DNA of 64,000 bases, from the NCBI GenBank assembly GCA_012103505.1, contig WLWP01000001.1:496001-560000 (forward strand). The letters are read 5' to 3'. The position numbers and the translations under genes are program-made. The stretch's first letter is position 1. Each line of letters starts with the position of its first letter. This DNA comes from Pseudomonadales bacterium. Its GTDB lineage: Bacteria; Pseudomonadota; Gammaproteobacteria; Pseudomonadales; Azotimanducaceae. Shown here one piece after another: positions 53,080-61,599 of the stretch. A model generated the notes under the pieces. It was not told the origin of the DNA, ran no database searches, and saw nothing but the letters and a program-made list of their open reading frames with translations.

Positions 53080-54306
53080 TCAATTGTTGCTCGCGATGTG
53101 GGTGACAACGTGTTGAGCATCATCGCCCACGCCCCAAAAAAAAGAAGAGCGCGCAGAGTGCATAAAGAACAAACCTAAGAAATAAAGTCCAGGTACGGTG
53201 CTTACCCCGCGCTTTTGTAATGGCATGCCATCAGCTTTGTACTCGCCGCACTTCACCCAAGAAAAGTCCACGCCGTAGCCAGTAGCCCAGATCACAGACG
53301 TGATGTTGGCGTCTTTAAGACTGAGCCGTGTCGGTGTTTCGGGCGGCATAGGACCCGGTGGTGGAGGGCGAGCTTCCACAGGGTCGAGCCCAATGTCGCG
53401 CTCTGAAAGGGCCGTCTCTATACCCCTAACAATCTCGTCGTACGCATCTTCAGCTGCCTGCATGTGCTTCAGCAGTTTATTGCCGAGAACTAATTCGTCA
53501 CCTTCGACGCCCTCAAGTCGTCCTAACAAGGTGCCACCTTTAGCAACGATTCGTCGAAGGTCAACTTCGTAGCCGCCATCTACGCCAGTCAATAAAGCTG
53601 AGTGATCGCTGGGGTCATGACCGTCGACCGGTTGATTTGTCAGATTGAGCTCTTCTAACCAATCCATGATATCTCGGCCACGGTGGCTGCGTGGAATTCG
53701 CTTAAAATTGCCGACGCACAACCAAGCTTCGCGACCAGCAGCTAACAAGTCTTCCGTTATCTGCACACCGGAACCACCAGCACCCACTACCAAAACGCCG
53801 CCCGCTGGTAACGCGGTTGCGTTGGTATATGTGTTAGCGGATAGCTGCTGTATGCCTTGTGGCAAGTGCTTTGCAACATCAGGTGTCAGGGTCCGTTGAT
53901 ACGGTCCAGTAGCCAGGATTACATTCTCTGCGAGGAATTTCTGATCACGTGTATCGATGAGAAACTGGCCCGTCTGCGCGAGCTGGACGGACAGTACGTC
54001 AACTTCACACTGGATAGGGGCTTTAATATGCTCGGCGTAGCGCTCTATCACTGAGACAATACCGTCGCGATGCATGAAGCTCTCTGGCTCATCGCCGGAA
54101 TAGGGAAAGCCGGGTAGACGCACATATCGATTGGGAAACTGAAATCGCAATGTATCCCAGCGTTCGGAGCGCCATCGCTCGCCGATACGCGCACGCTCTA
54201 GAACCAAGTGTTCGATGCCTTGTTGTGATAGATGGTAACTCGCGCAGAGTCCGGCCTGACCAGCGCCGATTACGATTGTATGTATTGGTTTGATGTTTTG
54301 TTGCAT
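53080..54306 (-). CDS. NAD(P)/FAD-dependent monooxygenase (YUCCA/CzcO-like)
   Basis: A 408-residue flavoprotein. FAD fold TIVIGAGQAGLCASYHLSQQG, the ERWRSERWDTLRFQFPN segment, the NADPH fold GGVLVVGAGGSGVQITEDLLAAG and ATG motif IWATGYGVDFSWV are in order. It resembles the YUCCA-like bacterial monooxygenases that oxygenate indole acids, ketones or amines. It is monocistronic, pointing toward the cold-shock terminator. Substrate unknown; a third flavin oxygenase type in the window besides class A and Baeyer-Villiger enzymes. Confidence 0.9.
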   Translation of the reverse strand: MQQNIKPIHTIVIGAGQAGLCASYHLSQQGIEHLVLERARIGERWRSERWDTLRFQFPNRYVRLPGFPYSGDEPESFMHRDGIVSVIERYAEHIKAPIQCEVDVLSVQLAQTGQFLIDTRDQKFLAENVILATGPYQRTLTPDVAKHLPQGIQQLSANTYTNATALPAGGVLVVGAGGSGVQITEDLLAAGREAWLCVGNFKRIPRSHRGRDIMDWLEELNLTNQPVDGHDPSDHSALLTGVDGGYEVDLRRIVAKGGTLLGRLEGVEGDELVLGNKLLKHMQAAEDAYDEIVRGIETALSERDIGLDPVEARPPPPGPMPPETPTRLSLKDANITSVIWATGYGVDFSWVKCGEYKADGMPLQKRGVSTVPGLYFLGLFFMHSARSSFFWGVGDDAQHVVTHIASNN

Positions 54307-54403
54307 TTCGGTGATAGGTTTGATGAGGCTAGTTTGGGCTGCTCAGCCAAGTTTAAACGATTCTCACTAGATCCTACTCAAGCTCAAACGGAGGACTTAT
54401 TCA

Positions 54404-54680
54404 ATGCTTGAGCAAAATTTCGATGGTCGAACCGATCTCGTGCTGGACTACTTGGCGGATGGCCACGCCGCAACTGATATCGATGATAATGGCACTAGCC
54501 TCATCTAATGGTGCGTATATCACGGGTAGGTTACTGCAATTAAGACGTTACTGCGTGCGGGTGAAACGCCGCCCAACACTGCCCTTTGCACGCCAACCGA
54601 CCAATCTATGAGCATGTCTTTGAAGTGCGTCGGGCTAGTGGTGGAGACCCGAACATTCACATGAGACTAGCGTGTTGGCC
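54404..54680 (+). pseudogene. Ankyrin-repeat protein, decayed
   Basis: ATG 54404 has GGAGG in front and encodes LEQNFDGRTDLVLDYLADGH and ATDIDDNGTSLI, then TAA (54506-54508), then WCVYHG, TAG (54527-54529), then VTAIKTLLRAGE. In intact relatives the stops are Gln (CAA) and Asp, giving LIQWC and HGDVTAIK. Further on, ALCTPTDQS continues in another frame as EHVFEV...DPNIHM after loss of one base. So it carries two nonsense codons, a frameshift and an internal deletion. The 300-base region up to 54713 has nothing else. Confidence 0.75.
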
Positions 54681-54713
54681 GGTTGAGTCCGCAGCCATGA
54701 GCTGACGTTTGTC

Positions 54714-56300
54714 TCAATCGCCAATGCCGTCATTTAATAGCGTCTCGATGCTCTGTTGGGAAAGTCCTAGGTAGTGGTCTAGTGCGTGCTCATGTGCGTC
54801 GAGATGCTCATTTCTAAATCCAGAAACAACTTCCGGATGGATATCCAGTCGCATTAATTGATCGGTCGAGCGTTCATAACGTGGCCATTCTGGACTATTA
54901 GGACAGGACGGAGAGCCATTCTTGATGAAACTCACCCAACAAGCGTGCATGAAATCAGTCATCAAGCGGTCTTCATCGTTGACGAAGAAAGATCCTATTA
55001 TTGGAGGTAAAAGACCATCCCAACTGTCGAATACATGAGGTAACTCATAAGCGTGTGCTGCACCTTTTACTTCACCACGCTCACTCGATAGCACGTAAGA
55101 AAACAAGTAGAGGTAAGTAGGGGCACCCTCTTCGAGTTGATGCGCAACCCATCTAGCAGGAGCCCCAGAGTGAAGATCGGTATAGATAGAATGGGCCAGC
55201 GCTTCTTCGTTCTCAAATTCTTCTTTCGAATAAGTCGCAAGAACGTCGTGGTGGGTCGTCGACACAACGTGTTCTGGGGAATAACGCAGGGATGACCCGT
55301 CGAAGTCGTTCCATCCGATCAACAACGGGATGTCCATTACCATTCCATCTGCGATGCTTTGAGTTGCACCGCGTTCCGTGCTCCTGTCATCGATACCGTA
55401 GGGACCAGTCACGGGGTATTTGTGCCAGGCTAATGCGCGCAGCTCCTCAGATGTCGCGTTACACCCTTCTAAGCCTGCGTTTGAAGCTAACAAACACCCG
55501 AATCTCTCGTTTTGTTCAAGTGTGACTGGATCCCACCATCCGTTTCCCGATTGAACAACAGCTTTGTGAAACAATCCACGTGCATCTCTGTTAGACAACA
55601 TTTGCAATATGCCAGCACCGCCATTGCTGCTGCCTACCAGGGTTACATCGGCCGGGTTACCACTGAATGCAGATATATTTTCTTGAACCCATCGTAAGGC
55701 TTCGAGTTGATCCATTTCGGTATAGCGCACTAAGGCTTGCGTTGAATCAGCTTCCTCAGTGATTGCTGGATGGGCGAAGTTACCCATCGTGTGGAGACGA
55801 AAGTTGATTGACACCATCACAATGCCGTCTTGCGCAAAAGCCGTCCCATCGTAGGCGGGATAAGAACTGCCGAGTGCATTACCGTGAAGAAAGACCATGA
55901 CGGGATTCTTTGTATTAGACACAATCGGCGCCCAGATATTTAGGCTAAGACAATCCTCGTTACTGTCTTCGTTTGGCGGGACGCCCAAAAATACTGTCCA
56001 TCCTTCGCCTGAATAAATTCTCCCTTCATCGCGCCGATCATTATCGAATTGAGGACACCAGGGGCCAAACGAATCCGCATGGAACACGTCTGCGAATGGC
56101 TTTAGGGGAACTGGTGGGCGCCATCTGTTTTTTCCCGCAGTTGTTTCGGCATACGGAATCCCCAGGAAACGCTGAACGCCGTCTATTTCTGAACCTTTGA
56201 TGACACCTGCTGGTGCATCCACTGTGACCTCATTTTTCTCTGCACAGCTGAGGCACAGAAAAACGGGAAGCGCTATGAATAATCGGCGAAGACAGGACAT
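54714..56300 (-). CDS. Lipoprotein type-B carboxylesterase
   Basis: A 528-residue alpha/beta-hydrolase with a lipoprotein signal (FIALPVFLCLSC). The core is typical: VQRFLGIPYAE, RWRPPVP, EDCLSLNIWAP, MVFLHGNALGSS (oxyanion hole), and the nucleophile in VTLVGSSNGGAG, which departs from the common GESAG by Ser-Asn. The His is in HAYELPHVFDSW. ATG 56300 starts one base after the stop of the protease gene, so the two are tightly coupled. It hydrolyses carboxyl esters in the periplasm or at the outer membrane. Being in an operon with a BlaR-like sensor, it may be the regulated effector. Confidence 0.88.
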   Translation of the reverse strand: MSCLRRLFIALPVFLCLSCAEKNEVTVDAPAGVIKGSEIDGVQRFLGIPYAETTAGKNRWRPPVPLKPFADVFHADSFGPWCPQFDNDRRDEGRIYSGEGWTVFLGVPPNEDSNEDCLSLNIWAPIVSNTKNPVMVFLHGNALGSSYPAYDGTAFAQDGIVMVSINFRLHTMGNFAHPAITEEADSTQALVRYTEMDQLEALRWVQENISAFSGNPADVTLVGSSNGGAGILQMLSNRDARGLFHKAVVQSGNGWWDPVTLEQNERFGCLLASNAGLEGCNATSEELRALAWHKYPVTGPYGIDDRSTERGATQSIADGMVMDIPLLIGWNDFDGSSLRYSPEHVVSTTHHDVLATYSKEEFENEEALAHSIYTDLHSGAPARWVAHQLEEGAPTYLYLFSYVLSSERGEVKGAAHAYELPHVFDSWDGLLPPIIGSFFVNDEDRLMTDFMHACWVSFIKNGSPSCPNSPEWPRYERSTDQLMRLDIHPEVVSGFRNEHLDAHEHALDHYLGLSQQSIETLLNDGIGD

Positions 56301-56301
56301 T

Positions 56302-57744
56302 TTAATTCTCAAGCGATTCTAGAAGACTAACGATCTCTTGATGACCAACACGAGCGGCTTCGCTTAGCGGCGATTTGGTACCGAGGGGTAAGTGCGTTAC
56401 CGAAAACGTCGTGACTGATTTATTCACTTCCGCTCCGGACTCGACAAGTCTTTCAACCATATCCATATGCCCAAACCGTGCTGCGTTTATGAGTGGCGTT
56501 TCATCAAAAAAAACATGGGCGTTAACGTCGCTTCCATGTTCAATGAGGATTTGAGCAATTTCTGGATGATCGTATTTAGCAGCCATAATGAGGGGGCTCC
56601 CGGCAGTTAAAACCCCAGCGTTTACATTCGCATCGCGCTCTATCAACAGTTCTACCAGTTCTTTGTTTCCCTGCTTCGCGGCTAGTATCAGCGGGGTCCC
56701 GATACCAGTTTGCGCAACTTCGATTGGAGCGCCAAGTGACAATAATGTTCTGGTCAGTGCGTAGTCGTTGTTTTGAATCGCATAAAGTAGGTTTTGACCT
56801 AACTCGTCGATGGACATGCTCCCAAGCAACGACGCATTGGCCGCCGCATTTAACTGTTTTGGCGGATCCGATGGCAACGATTGATAGGCTGTAACACCAG
56901 CCAGTGTCGCTATGACGGTGGCCACTCCAATTCCTAACATCCTTACGACTTTGGATTTTGGCCGACTAGTCAGCGCTTTTATTCGCTGCTTAACCTGTGT
57001 TTTTGGCCCTAGCCAACCCATTGCGAAAGAATTTTCTAAGTGACAAACACTCAGCAGCGCCTCGCCATAGATGCGTCGTTGGTGAGGCGCGGATCTTAAA
57101 ACAATTTCATCACATGAAATTTCTTGGTCTGCGCGAAAACGACTTTTAGCCCAATAGACGAGTGGGTGGAACCAGAAGAGACTACTAACGATGCTTGCAA
57201 CTAGATTCGCCAATGGATCATTGCGCTGCAGATGCACGAGTTCGTGCTCCATAACCAGCTGGCGAATCTCAGTGGTAAAAAGTTCTTCAAACGATTCAGG
57301 GAGGATGATTCGTTTCTTAATAATGCCGCAAGCCATTGGGGTCGTCACACTCGCGCTGATGAACATGGGCACGTTCCCGATGCTCCCTATCTGGATTGTT
57401 TCACCGATTTCGAGCTTAAAATTACGTTGGCGGAGACTCAAAAATATTGCCGAGACTAAAAATCCAACCGTCCAACATACGAGAACTAGGGCCAGCATTT
57501 CGGGCTCTGCCGTGGACAGCTTTGGCTCTTCTACCTCGATAGGACCATGTGTCAGGATTCTCGGTCCGGCGACACGGGGAGCAAAAAATGTCACACAGCA
57601 GACGATGACGGGAATTATCCAGAGTGAATAGACGGCTACCGAGCCAAACACTCCCCTTATCAACGATCTGATAAAAAAAATTAGAATCAGAGCAAAAGTA
57701 AGGATCCAGGTACCGGTCAACAAAAATTGTAGCCACGTTGTCAT
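56302..57744 (-). CDS. M56 (BlaR1/MecR1-like) membrane metalloprotease with C-terminal ankyrin repeats
   Basis: A 480-residue protein. Helices at about residues 5-28, 33-52, 83-104 and 266-286; the zinc site HELVH (167-171) with further acidic ligand in CDEIVL (211-216) is the M56 catalytic core on the cytoplasmic side. In BlaR1 the part after the last helix is a penicillin-binding sensor. Here residues about 310-480 are five ankyrin repeats (GTPLILAAKQGNKELVELLIE, SPLIMAAKYDHPEIAQILIE, TPLINAARFGHMDMVERLVE). These would face the periplasm. The start overlaps the BlaI stop (ATGA). It probably cleaves or inactivates the repressor on a signal read by the ankyrin domain. Confidence 0.88.
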   Translation of the reverse strand: MTTWLQFLLTGTWILTFALILIFFIRSLIRGVFGSVAVYSLWIIPVIVCCVTFFAPRVAGPRILTHGPIEVEEPKLSTAEPEMLALVLVCWTVGFLVSAIFLSLRQRNFKLEIGETIQIGSIGNVPMFISASVTTPMACGIIKKRIILPESFEELFTTEIRQLVMEHELVHLQRNDPLANLVASIVSSLFWFHPLVYWAKSRFRADQEISCDEIVLRSAPHQRRIYGEALLSVCHLENSFAMGWLGPKTQVKQRIKALTSRPKSKVVRMLGIGVATVIATLAGVTAYQSLPSDPPKQLNAAANASLLGSMSIDELGQNLLYAIQNNDYALTRTLLSLGAPIEVAQTGIGTPLILAAKQGNKELVELLIERDANVNAGVLTAGSPLIMAAKYDHPEIAQILIEHGSDVNAHVFFDETPLINAARFGHMDMVERLVESGAEVNKSVTTFSVTHLPLGTKSPLSEAARVGHQEIVSLLESLEN

Positions 57745-58112
57745 GAGAGCCGCTTCAGCAATGCTCTTAGTTCGTCAATGTCTTGTTTCGACAGCCCTTT
57801 AGTCTGGGAGAAATGACTTACCAGAGGGGCTATTCGCCCGTCAAAGAGCTTATCGATGAGTTGCTTACTCTCGGAGCCAATATATTCTTCACGACTTAAA
57901 GTGGCCTGATATATAAATCGACGACCCTCAGTTGTGGCGGAGATCGCCTTCTTCTTGAGCAACCGGCCAAGTAATGTCTTAACGGTTGCGAAGCTCCAGT
58001 CGTTCTGCGGCGACAATTCCTTTGCGACCTGATCTGCCGTCAATGCACCGTTTCGCCAAAGCGTTTCGATAACAATGCGCTCTGCATCGCTTATGTTTAC
58101 ATCTGTAGTCAT
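57741..58112 (-). CDS. BlaI/MecI/CopY-family repressor
   Basis: A 123-residue winged-helix repressor: ISDAERIVIETLWRNGALTADQVAKEL, the recognition part WSFATVKTLLGRLLKKKAISATTEGRRFIYQ, then the dimer helix bundle ending LSKQDIDELRALLKRL. It binds TACAnnTGTA operators and is cut by the M56 partner. Two such boxes lie at its own start, so the operon blaI-like/M56/esterase is autoregulated. The coupling to the protease gene by ATGA is standard for this pair. Confidence 0.93.
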   Translation of the reverse strand: MTTDVNISDAERIVIETLWRNGALTADQVAKELSPQNDWSFATVKTLLGRLLKKKAISATTEGRRFIYQATLSREEYIGSESKQLIDKLFDGRIAPLVSHFSQTKGLSKQDIDELRALLKRLS

Positions 58113-58136
58113 AGATCAATGATTACACATGTAATC
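58098..58136. promoter_or_regulatory. Two BlaI/CopY-type operator boxes
   Basis: TACATCTGTA (58098-58107, inside codons 2-5) and TACACATGTA (58124-58133, within the 16-base near-palindrome GATTACACATGTAATC), both matching TACAnnTGTA, centred 26 bases apart, about 2.5 helical turns. They flank the start of the repressor gene. Confidence 0.7.
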
Positions 58137-58401
58137 GAAATAACTCAAGAGGAGTTGATTCGGGGGGGGGACTGGTTTGGGCCGATTTCCGTCGTCACCC
58201 TGTGCAGTACAACAATTAGCCTCAGTAATGCGGGATGCTGCGATGCAATAAGCGGCTTCCGGCTAGGAACAACCGTTCGCACTAGAGATTTTCTTGGCTC
58301 TTCTTGTTAAATTGAAGAATTGAAAAAGACGCAAAGTTGGAATCAAAAACGTATTGTCAGCTAACCCAGCGTTACCCTTGCATTCGTGTTAAGCGCTCAA
58401 G

Positions 58402-58770
58402 ATGACTCCGGCAGAAGTGATTGCCAGTGCGGGTGTTTACAACGAAGCTGGATTGACCTTGCTCTCGATATACCTGACAGTTCTGAGCGCATATTTAGTC
58501 ATGGCGTATGTCGCCGGTGCCGATCTAAGAACTTCTCAGCTGGTGATAATCAATCTCTTGTTCCTTACCTTTGCCGGATTGGTGGGTTATGGCGCCGTTG
58601 CGAGATTCTATGAAGCTACCCTTGTTGAACAACAGTACGGTGCACCCATTTCTTCTGCTCCAGATCCTGGTGGGGTAATGATTTGGGTGCTTTCCGTGAT
58701 TCTATCTCTTGGAGTTTTCGGAGCGCTAAAATTCATGAGCGACATCCGCAAGAAAGAAGACGCTTCTTGA
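58402..58770 (+). CDS. Small membrane protein, unknown
   Basis: A 122-residue protein with three helices: LTLLSIYLTVLSAYLVMAYVAG, LVIINLLFLTFAGLVGYGAV and VMIWVLSVILSLGVFGALKFM, then a charged tail (SDIRKKEDAS). It looks like the short inner-membrane proteins frequent in environmental gammaproteobacteria. No domain is recognised. It lies divergent to the BlaI operon; the gap 58113-58401 contains the operator and a G9 run at 58162-58170. Confidence 0.65.
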   Translation: MTPAEVIASAGVYNEAGLTLLSIYLTVLSAYLVMAYVAGADLRTSQLVIINLLFLTFAGLVGYGAVARFYEATLVEQQYGAPISSAPDPGGVMIWVLSVILSLGVFGALKFMSDIRKKEDAS

Positions 58771-58987
58771 GCAACTAAAGGGAAGCTCTTCGTAAACTCT
58801 TACCGAGGTCTGAGCCGTAAACTATCGGTGGTTTAGGGTCGATACCGGACGTGTTCAGCAAAATCACCGACCACCAAAAAAAAGCAGCTTTCGGCTGCGG
58901 ATTCAATCGGTGGACGCAACACTTTGGTTAAACCGGTCATTTTCAAATCACGATATACTCCAATCTGGCCCGTCGTGGAGAAATTGT

Positions 58988-59380
58988 TTGGCGCAACCGT
59001 TGCCAGCCTATCGGGGAAGTGATCCCTATGTCTTTGTATGCTATTCACACGCCGACAAAGACTCGGTGTTTGCCGAGATACGCTGGCTTCAGGACCAAAG
59101 TTTTAACGTTTGGTACGACACTACTGGAATCGGACCGGGAAGCGAGTGGAACGACGAGATCGCTCGCGCAATCAAGGGGGCGGAACACTTTCTCTACTTC
59201 ATCACTCCACGCTCAGTCGCATCGGAGCATTGCCGGTGAGAATTGAGTTTCGCCCAGTCTGAGAGCCAACGGGTCGTCGTGTCTCATCTGCAGAAGACCG
59301 AGCTACCTGACGGATTGCGGCTTAGTCTGGACAATAGACAGGCGATTCTGAACCATCAACTTTCGACAGATGACAGAAGC
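58988..59380 (+). pseudogene. TIR-domain protein, interrupted by TGA
   Basis: From TTG 58988 (GGAGA upstream) the frame encodes AQPLPAYRGSDPYVFVCYSH, IRWLQDQSFNVWYDTTGIGP, GSEWNDEIARAIKGAEHFLYF and ITPRSVASEHCR, a typical TIR domain. TGA at 59237-59239 stops it where relatives have Arg; the same frame goes on with ELSFAQSESQRVVVSHLQKT, ELPDGLRLSLDNRQAI and LNHQLSTD, then loses similarity. One base change (CGA to TGA) explains the stop, and the C-terminal effector or TPR part is gone. TIR domains in bacteria are NAD-cleaving or scaffold domains, often of defence systems. Confidence 0.8.
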
Positions 59381-59490
59381 GTGAGCGTGCGAGGGTGCTC
59401 GAAGTTGTGTGCACCAACAACCTGTCTCCTATCGTCTGGCAACCAGCCGAGGAGACCTGCGAGCGGCATTTTGCAGCAGTTGCAGGCTGA

Positions 59491-59546
59491 TGGTTGGCTG
59501 CCGTTTTTCCACCGCTTAACACTTTTCGGCCAACTGCGGTCACTCG
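59491..59546 (-). repeat. Dispersed repeat copy R7 (minus orientation)
   Basis: On the minus strand GACCGCAGTTGGCCGAAAAG, same core as R1-R5, then CGGCAGCCAACC, which pairs back to the first arm. It lies after the TIR remnant. Apart from this, 59381-59748 shows no gene. Confidence 0.55.
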
Positions 59547-59748
59547 CCCGAACATCTAAATATCTGGCTCGCTGATCTCTTTAACTTTTCTCAACCAATT
59601 AGCCCAGGCTACTTTCTGGTCGTCTAAATTAGCAGTCGCGTGATCGAAATTGTGTTCAGATTCCTAAATGATTTTGGTGGCCTCCAACTCCCTGCCGAAT
59701 AGTACATACTCGAACGTCGTCGCACCTCGATCTGTGGTGGACGGAAGA

Positions 59749-60111
59749 TCACAAGAATCGTGCCGAGCCGTTCGGCCCAGGCGTTATGTGTACGACTTGA
59801 GATTCTTGGTCTAGAAAAACTTGGTGCCATGTCCCCTTACGTACAATGCAGGCCTCACCTGATTTGCTCAGTTCAATAGTTTGATCGCCACCTGGGAGTT
59901 CTAACTTTACCGATAATCTTCCAGAGACCAAGATGATTATTTCGTCACCATCTGGGTGGATTTCTCCCGAATGTGGTGGATTGCGCTCAAGAATGGGTGC
60001 ACCGATCATAAGACCATCGATCTGCGAGGGTGGAACAGTATTCTTAAGTGCTTGTGCTAATCCGCTGCCGTCGAGGCCGATTGTATTTCTAACTAGATCG
60101 ACCTTTGTCAT
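59749..60111 (-). CDS. Cupin-domain protein
   Basis: A 120-residue single cupin: metal-site motif 1 HSGEIHPDGDEIIILVSGRLSV (His/Asp-Glu type) and motif 2 LSKSGEACIVRKGTWHQVFL. The ATG at 60111 overlaps the stop of the VOC gene by ATGA, so they form an operon. It may be an isomerase or a small-molecule binding protein; typical partners of glyoxalase-like proteins. The downstream 59624-59748 stretch holds nothing. Confidence 0.8.
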   Translation of the reverse strand: MTKVDLVRNTIGLDGSGLAQALKNTVPPSQIDGLMIGAPILERNPPHSGEIHPDGDEIIILVSGRLSVKLELPGGDQTIELSKSGEACIVRKGTWHQVFLDQESQVVHITPGPNGSARFL

Positions 60112-60557
60112 TTGGGGATTTCTACTGACCAACCTTCGGGAGGCGGTCCTGCTTTGCCCTCAATTGGTTGCGCGAAAGCCCAGATATGACCTTCCAGATC
60201 CGCGACGAAATACGTTAGGTCACCAAAGAAGAACTGCTCAGGTTCAGAAACAATCGTTGCGCCGAGTGAGCGCGCGCGTTCACAATGTTCGATGACGTCA
60301 ACTTGTGACCGAACCCTAACCGTCTGCGTGTTTACACCATCTACTCGCAAGGGGCTTTGGTTCTTTTCTCCCATCTCTGGCAAAACAGCGACAGACTGGC
60401 CGTGCCTGACTTCGGATTCTGCAAAGACGAAGTTGTCTCCATCATCTCGAACTACAATGCGTGTTCTGAAGCCAAATACTCTCTCCAACCAACTGAGAGC
60501 AGCCTCCGGATCTACATAATGTAGTTCAGAAACGACCAGGGTTTCTTGTTCTGTCAT
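60108..60557 (-). CDS. VOC-superfamily (glyoxalase/bleomycin-resistance) protein
   Basis: A 149-residue protein of paired beta-alpha-beta-beta-beta units: SELHYVDPEAALSWLERVFGFRTRI and VRVRSQVDVIEHCERARSLGATIVSEPEQFFFGDLTYFVADLEGHIWAF. The ending with GDLTYFVADLEGH contains the family's metal-ligand Glu. It could be a dioxygenase, an epimerase or an antibiotic-binding protein. First gene of the VOC-cupin pair; the AraC regulator starts 858 bases upstream on the same strand and ends 30 bases before it, so the three are probably one unit. Confidence 0.85.
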   Translation of the reverse strand: MTEQETLVVSELHYVDPEAALSWLERVFGFRTRIVVRDDGDNFVFAESEVRHGQSVAVLPEMGEKNQSPLRVDGVNTQTVRVRSQVDVIEHCERARSLGATIVSEPEQFFFGDLTYFVADLEGHIWAFAQPIEGKAGPPPEGWSVEIPK

Positions 60558-60587
60558 TTTGGGTACCTACTACAGGATTACCCAACC

Positions 60588-61415
60588 CTACGCACATTGG
60601 AACTCGTAGTCTTGAAGAAATGGGAACTCCTCTTTCAGCCATGCGGAGGGAGTACAACCGTTAAAAGTCTGCCACGATCTAGTCAGGTGGGCCTGATCAG
60701 CAAACCCCGCCAGAGAGGCTACGGCACTGATCGCTTGGGTAGGATCTGATTTGAACAAGGCGCACGCGTGTTCAAACCTAGCTAGCTGGAGTACCTTCTT
60801 TGGACTCACGCCAAACTCATCCGAAAAGCGCCTAGACAAATATTTGCGGCTGCATCCAATCTCAGATGCGAGTTGATCTACGCGATACATACCACGTGAT
60901 GCGACAATCTGTTGCCAAGCAAAAGAAACATCTAGTTTCGTAGACGATGATTTGGAATGTCCTAAACGAGCAGAGAGAAAGTGATCTAGTACGTCAAACC
61001 TCTCATCCCAACCACCTGTTTCGTGTAGTCGTTCCAAGAGCTCGTTTGACCTGGATTGTCCGAACAACTCACCAGAATCGATATCATCGTTCGATAGAGC
61101 ACTTGCTGGGACACCGAACAGTCTCCTAGACCAAAGAGGATTTACTGCAACCCGTAGACCAAATGGATCGCCGGAACTTTCGACTGAGCGAGCAGAGCCA
61201 TGAAGTCCGCCAATGTGAGTTTGACGCGATTGTCGCCGATTTCCGTTTGTGACCGAGACGCTTCCGTTCAAACTGACTAGTAGTATTAGGTGCGAGGATG
61301 GCGTGATCCGATTTGACTGCAAACCAACTCCCGAAAATTTGTATCCACCGTACGAAACCACACACTTCGCTAGTGGTTTTCCTGGTGGGCGACTGGCGCT
61401 TTCAGATGTCATCAA
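60588..61415 (-). CDS. AraC-family transcriptional regulator
   Basis: A 275-residue regulator. The C-terminal double HTH is clear: YRVDQLASEIGCSRKYLSRRFSDEFGVSPKKVLQLARFEHA and ISAVASLAGFADQAHLTRSWQTFNGCTPSAWLKEEF. The N-terminal half is a divergent sensor domain (LILLVSLNGSVSVTN, GGLHGSARSVESSGDPFGLRVAVNPLWSRRLF). It probably controls the VOC-cupin genes downstream in response to a small molecule. The 184-base stretch up to 61599 shows no other feature. Confidence 0.9.
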   Translation of the reverse strand: MMTSESASRPPGKPLAKCVVSYGGYKFSGVGLQSNRITPSSHLILLVSLNGSVSVTNGNRRQSRQTHIGGLHGSARSVESSGDPFGLRVAVNPLWSRRLFGVPASALSNDDIDSGELFGQSRSNELLERLHETGGWDERFDVLDHFLSARLGHSKSSSTKLDVSFAWQQIVASRGMYRVDQLASEIGCSRKYLSRRFSDEFGVSPKKVLQLARFEHACALFKSDPTQAISAVASLAGFADQAHLTRSWQTFNGCTPSAWLKEEFPFLQDYEFQCA

Positions 61416-61599
61416 TCAAGGATATTCGATAGCTCGCCAAGAACCTAACGAAACACATCTGCGCAATTTAGGTAGATGTCTGTTCGTGGTGGGTCGGAAG
61501 CCATTCAAGGCTCTGTTTGGCGATTCTCTCACCCGTTGACCGCGATCAGCGATGCGATGGCGGTCAAAACTAGTAGGTTCGTTCGCGCATAGCTTGTCT

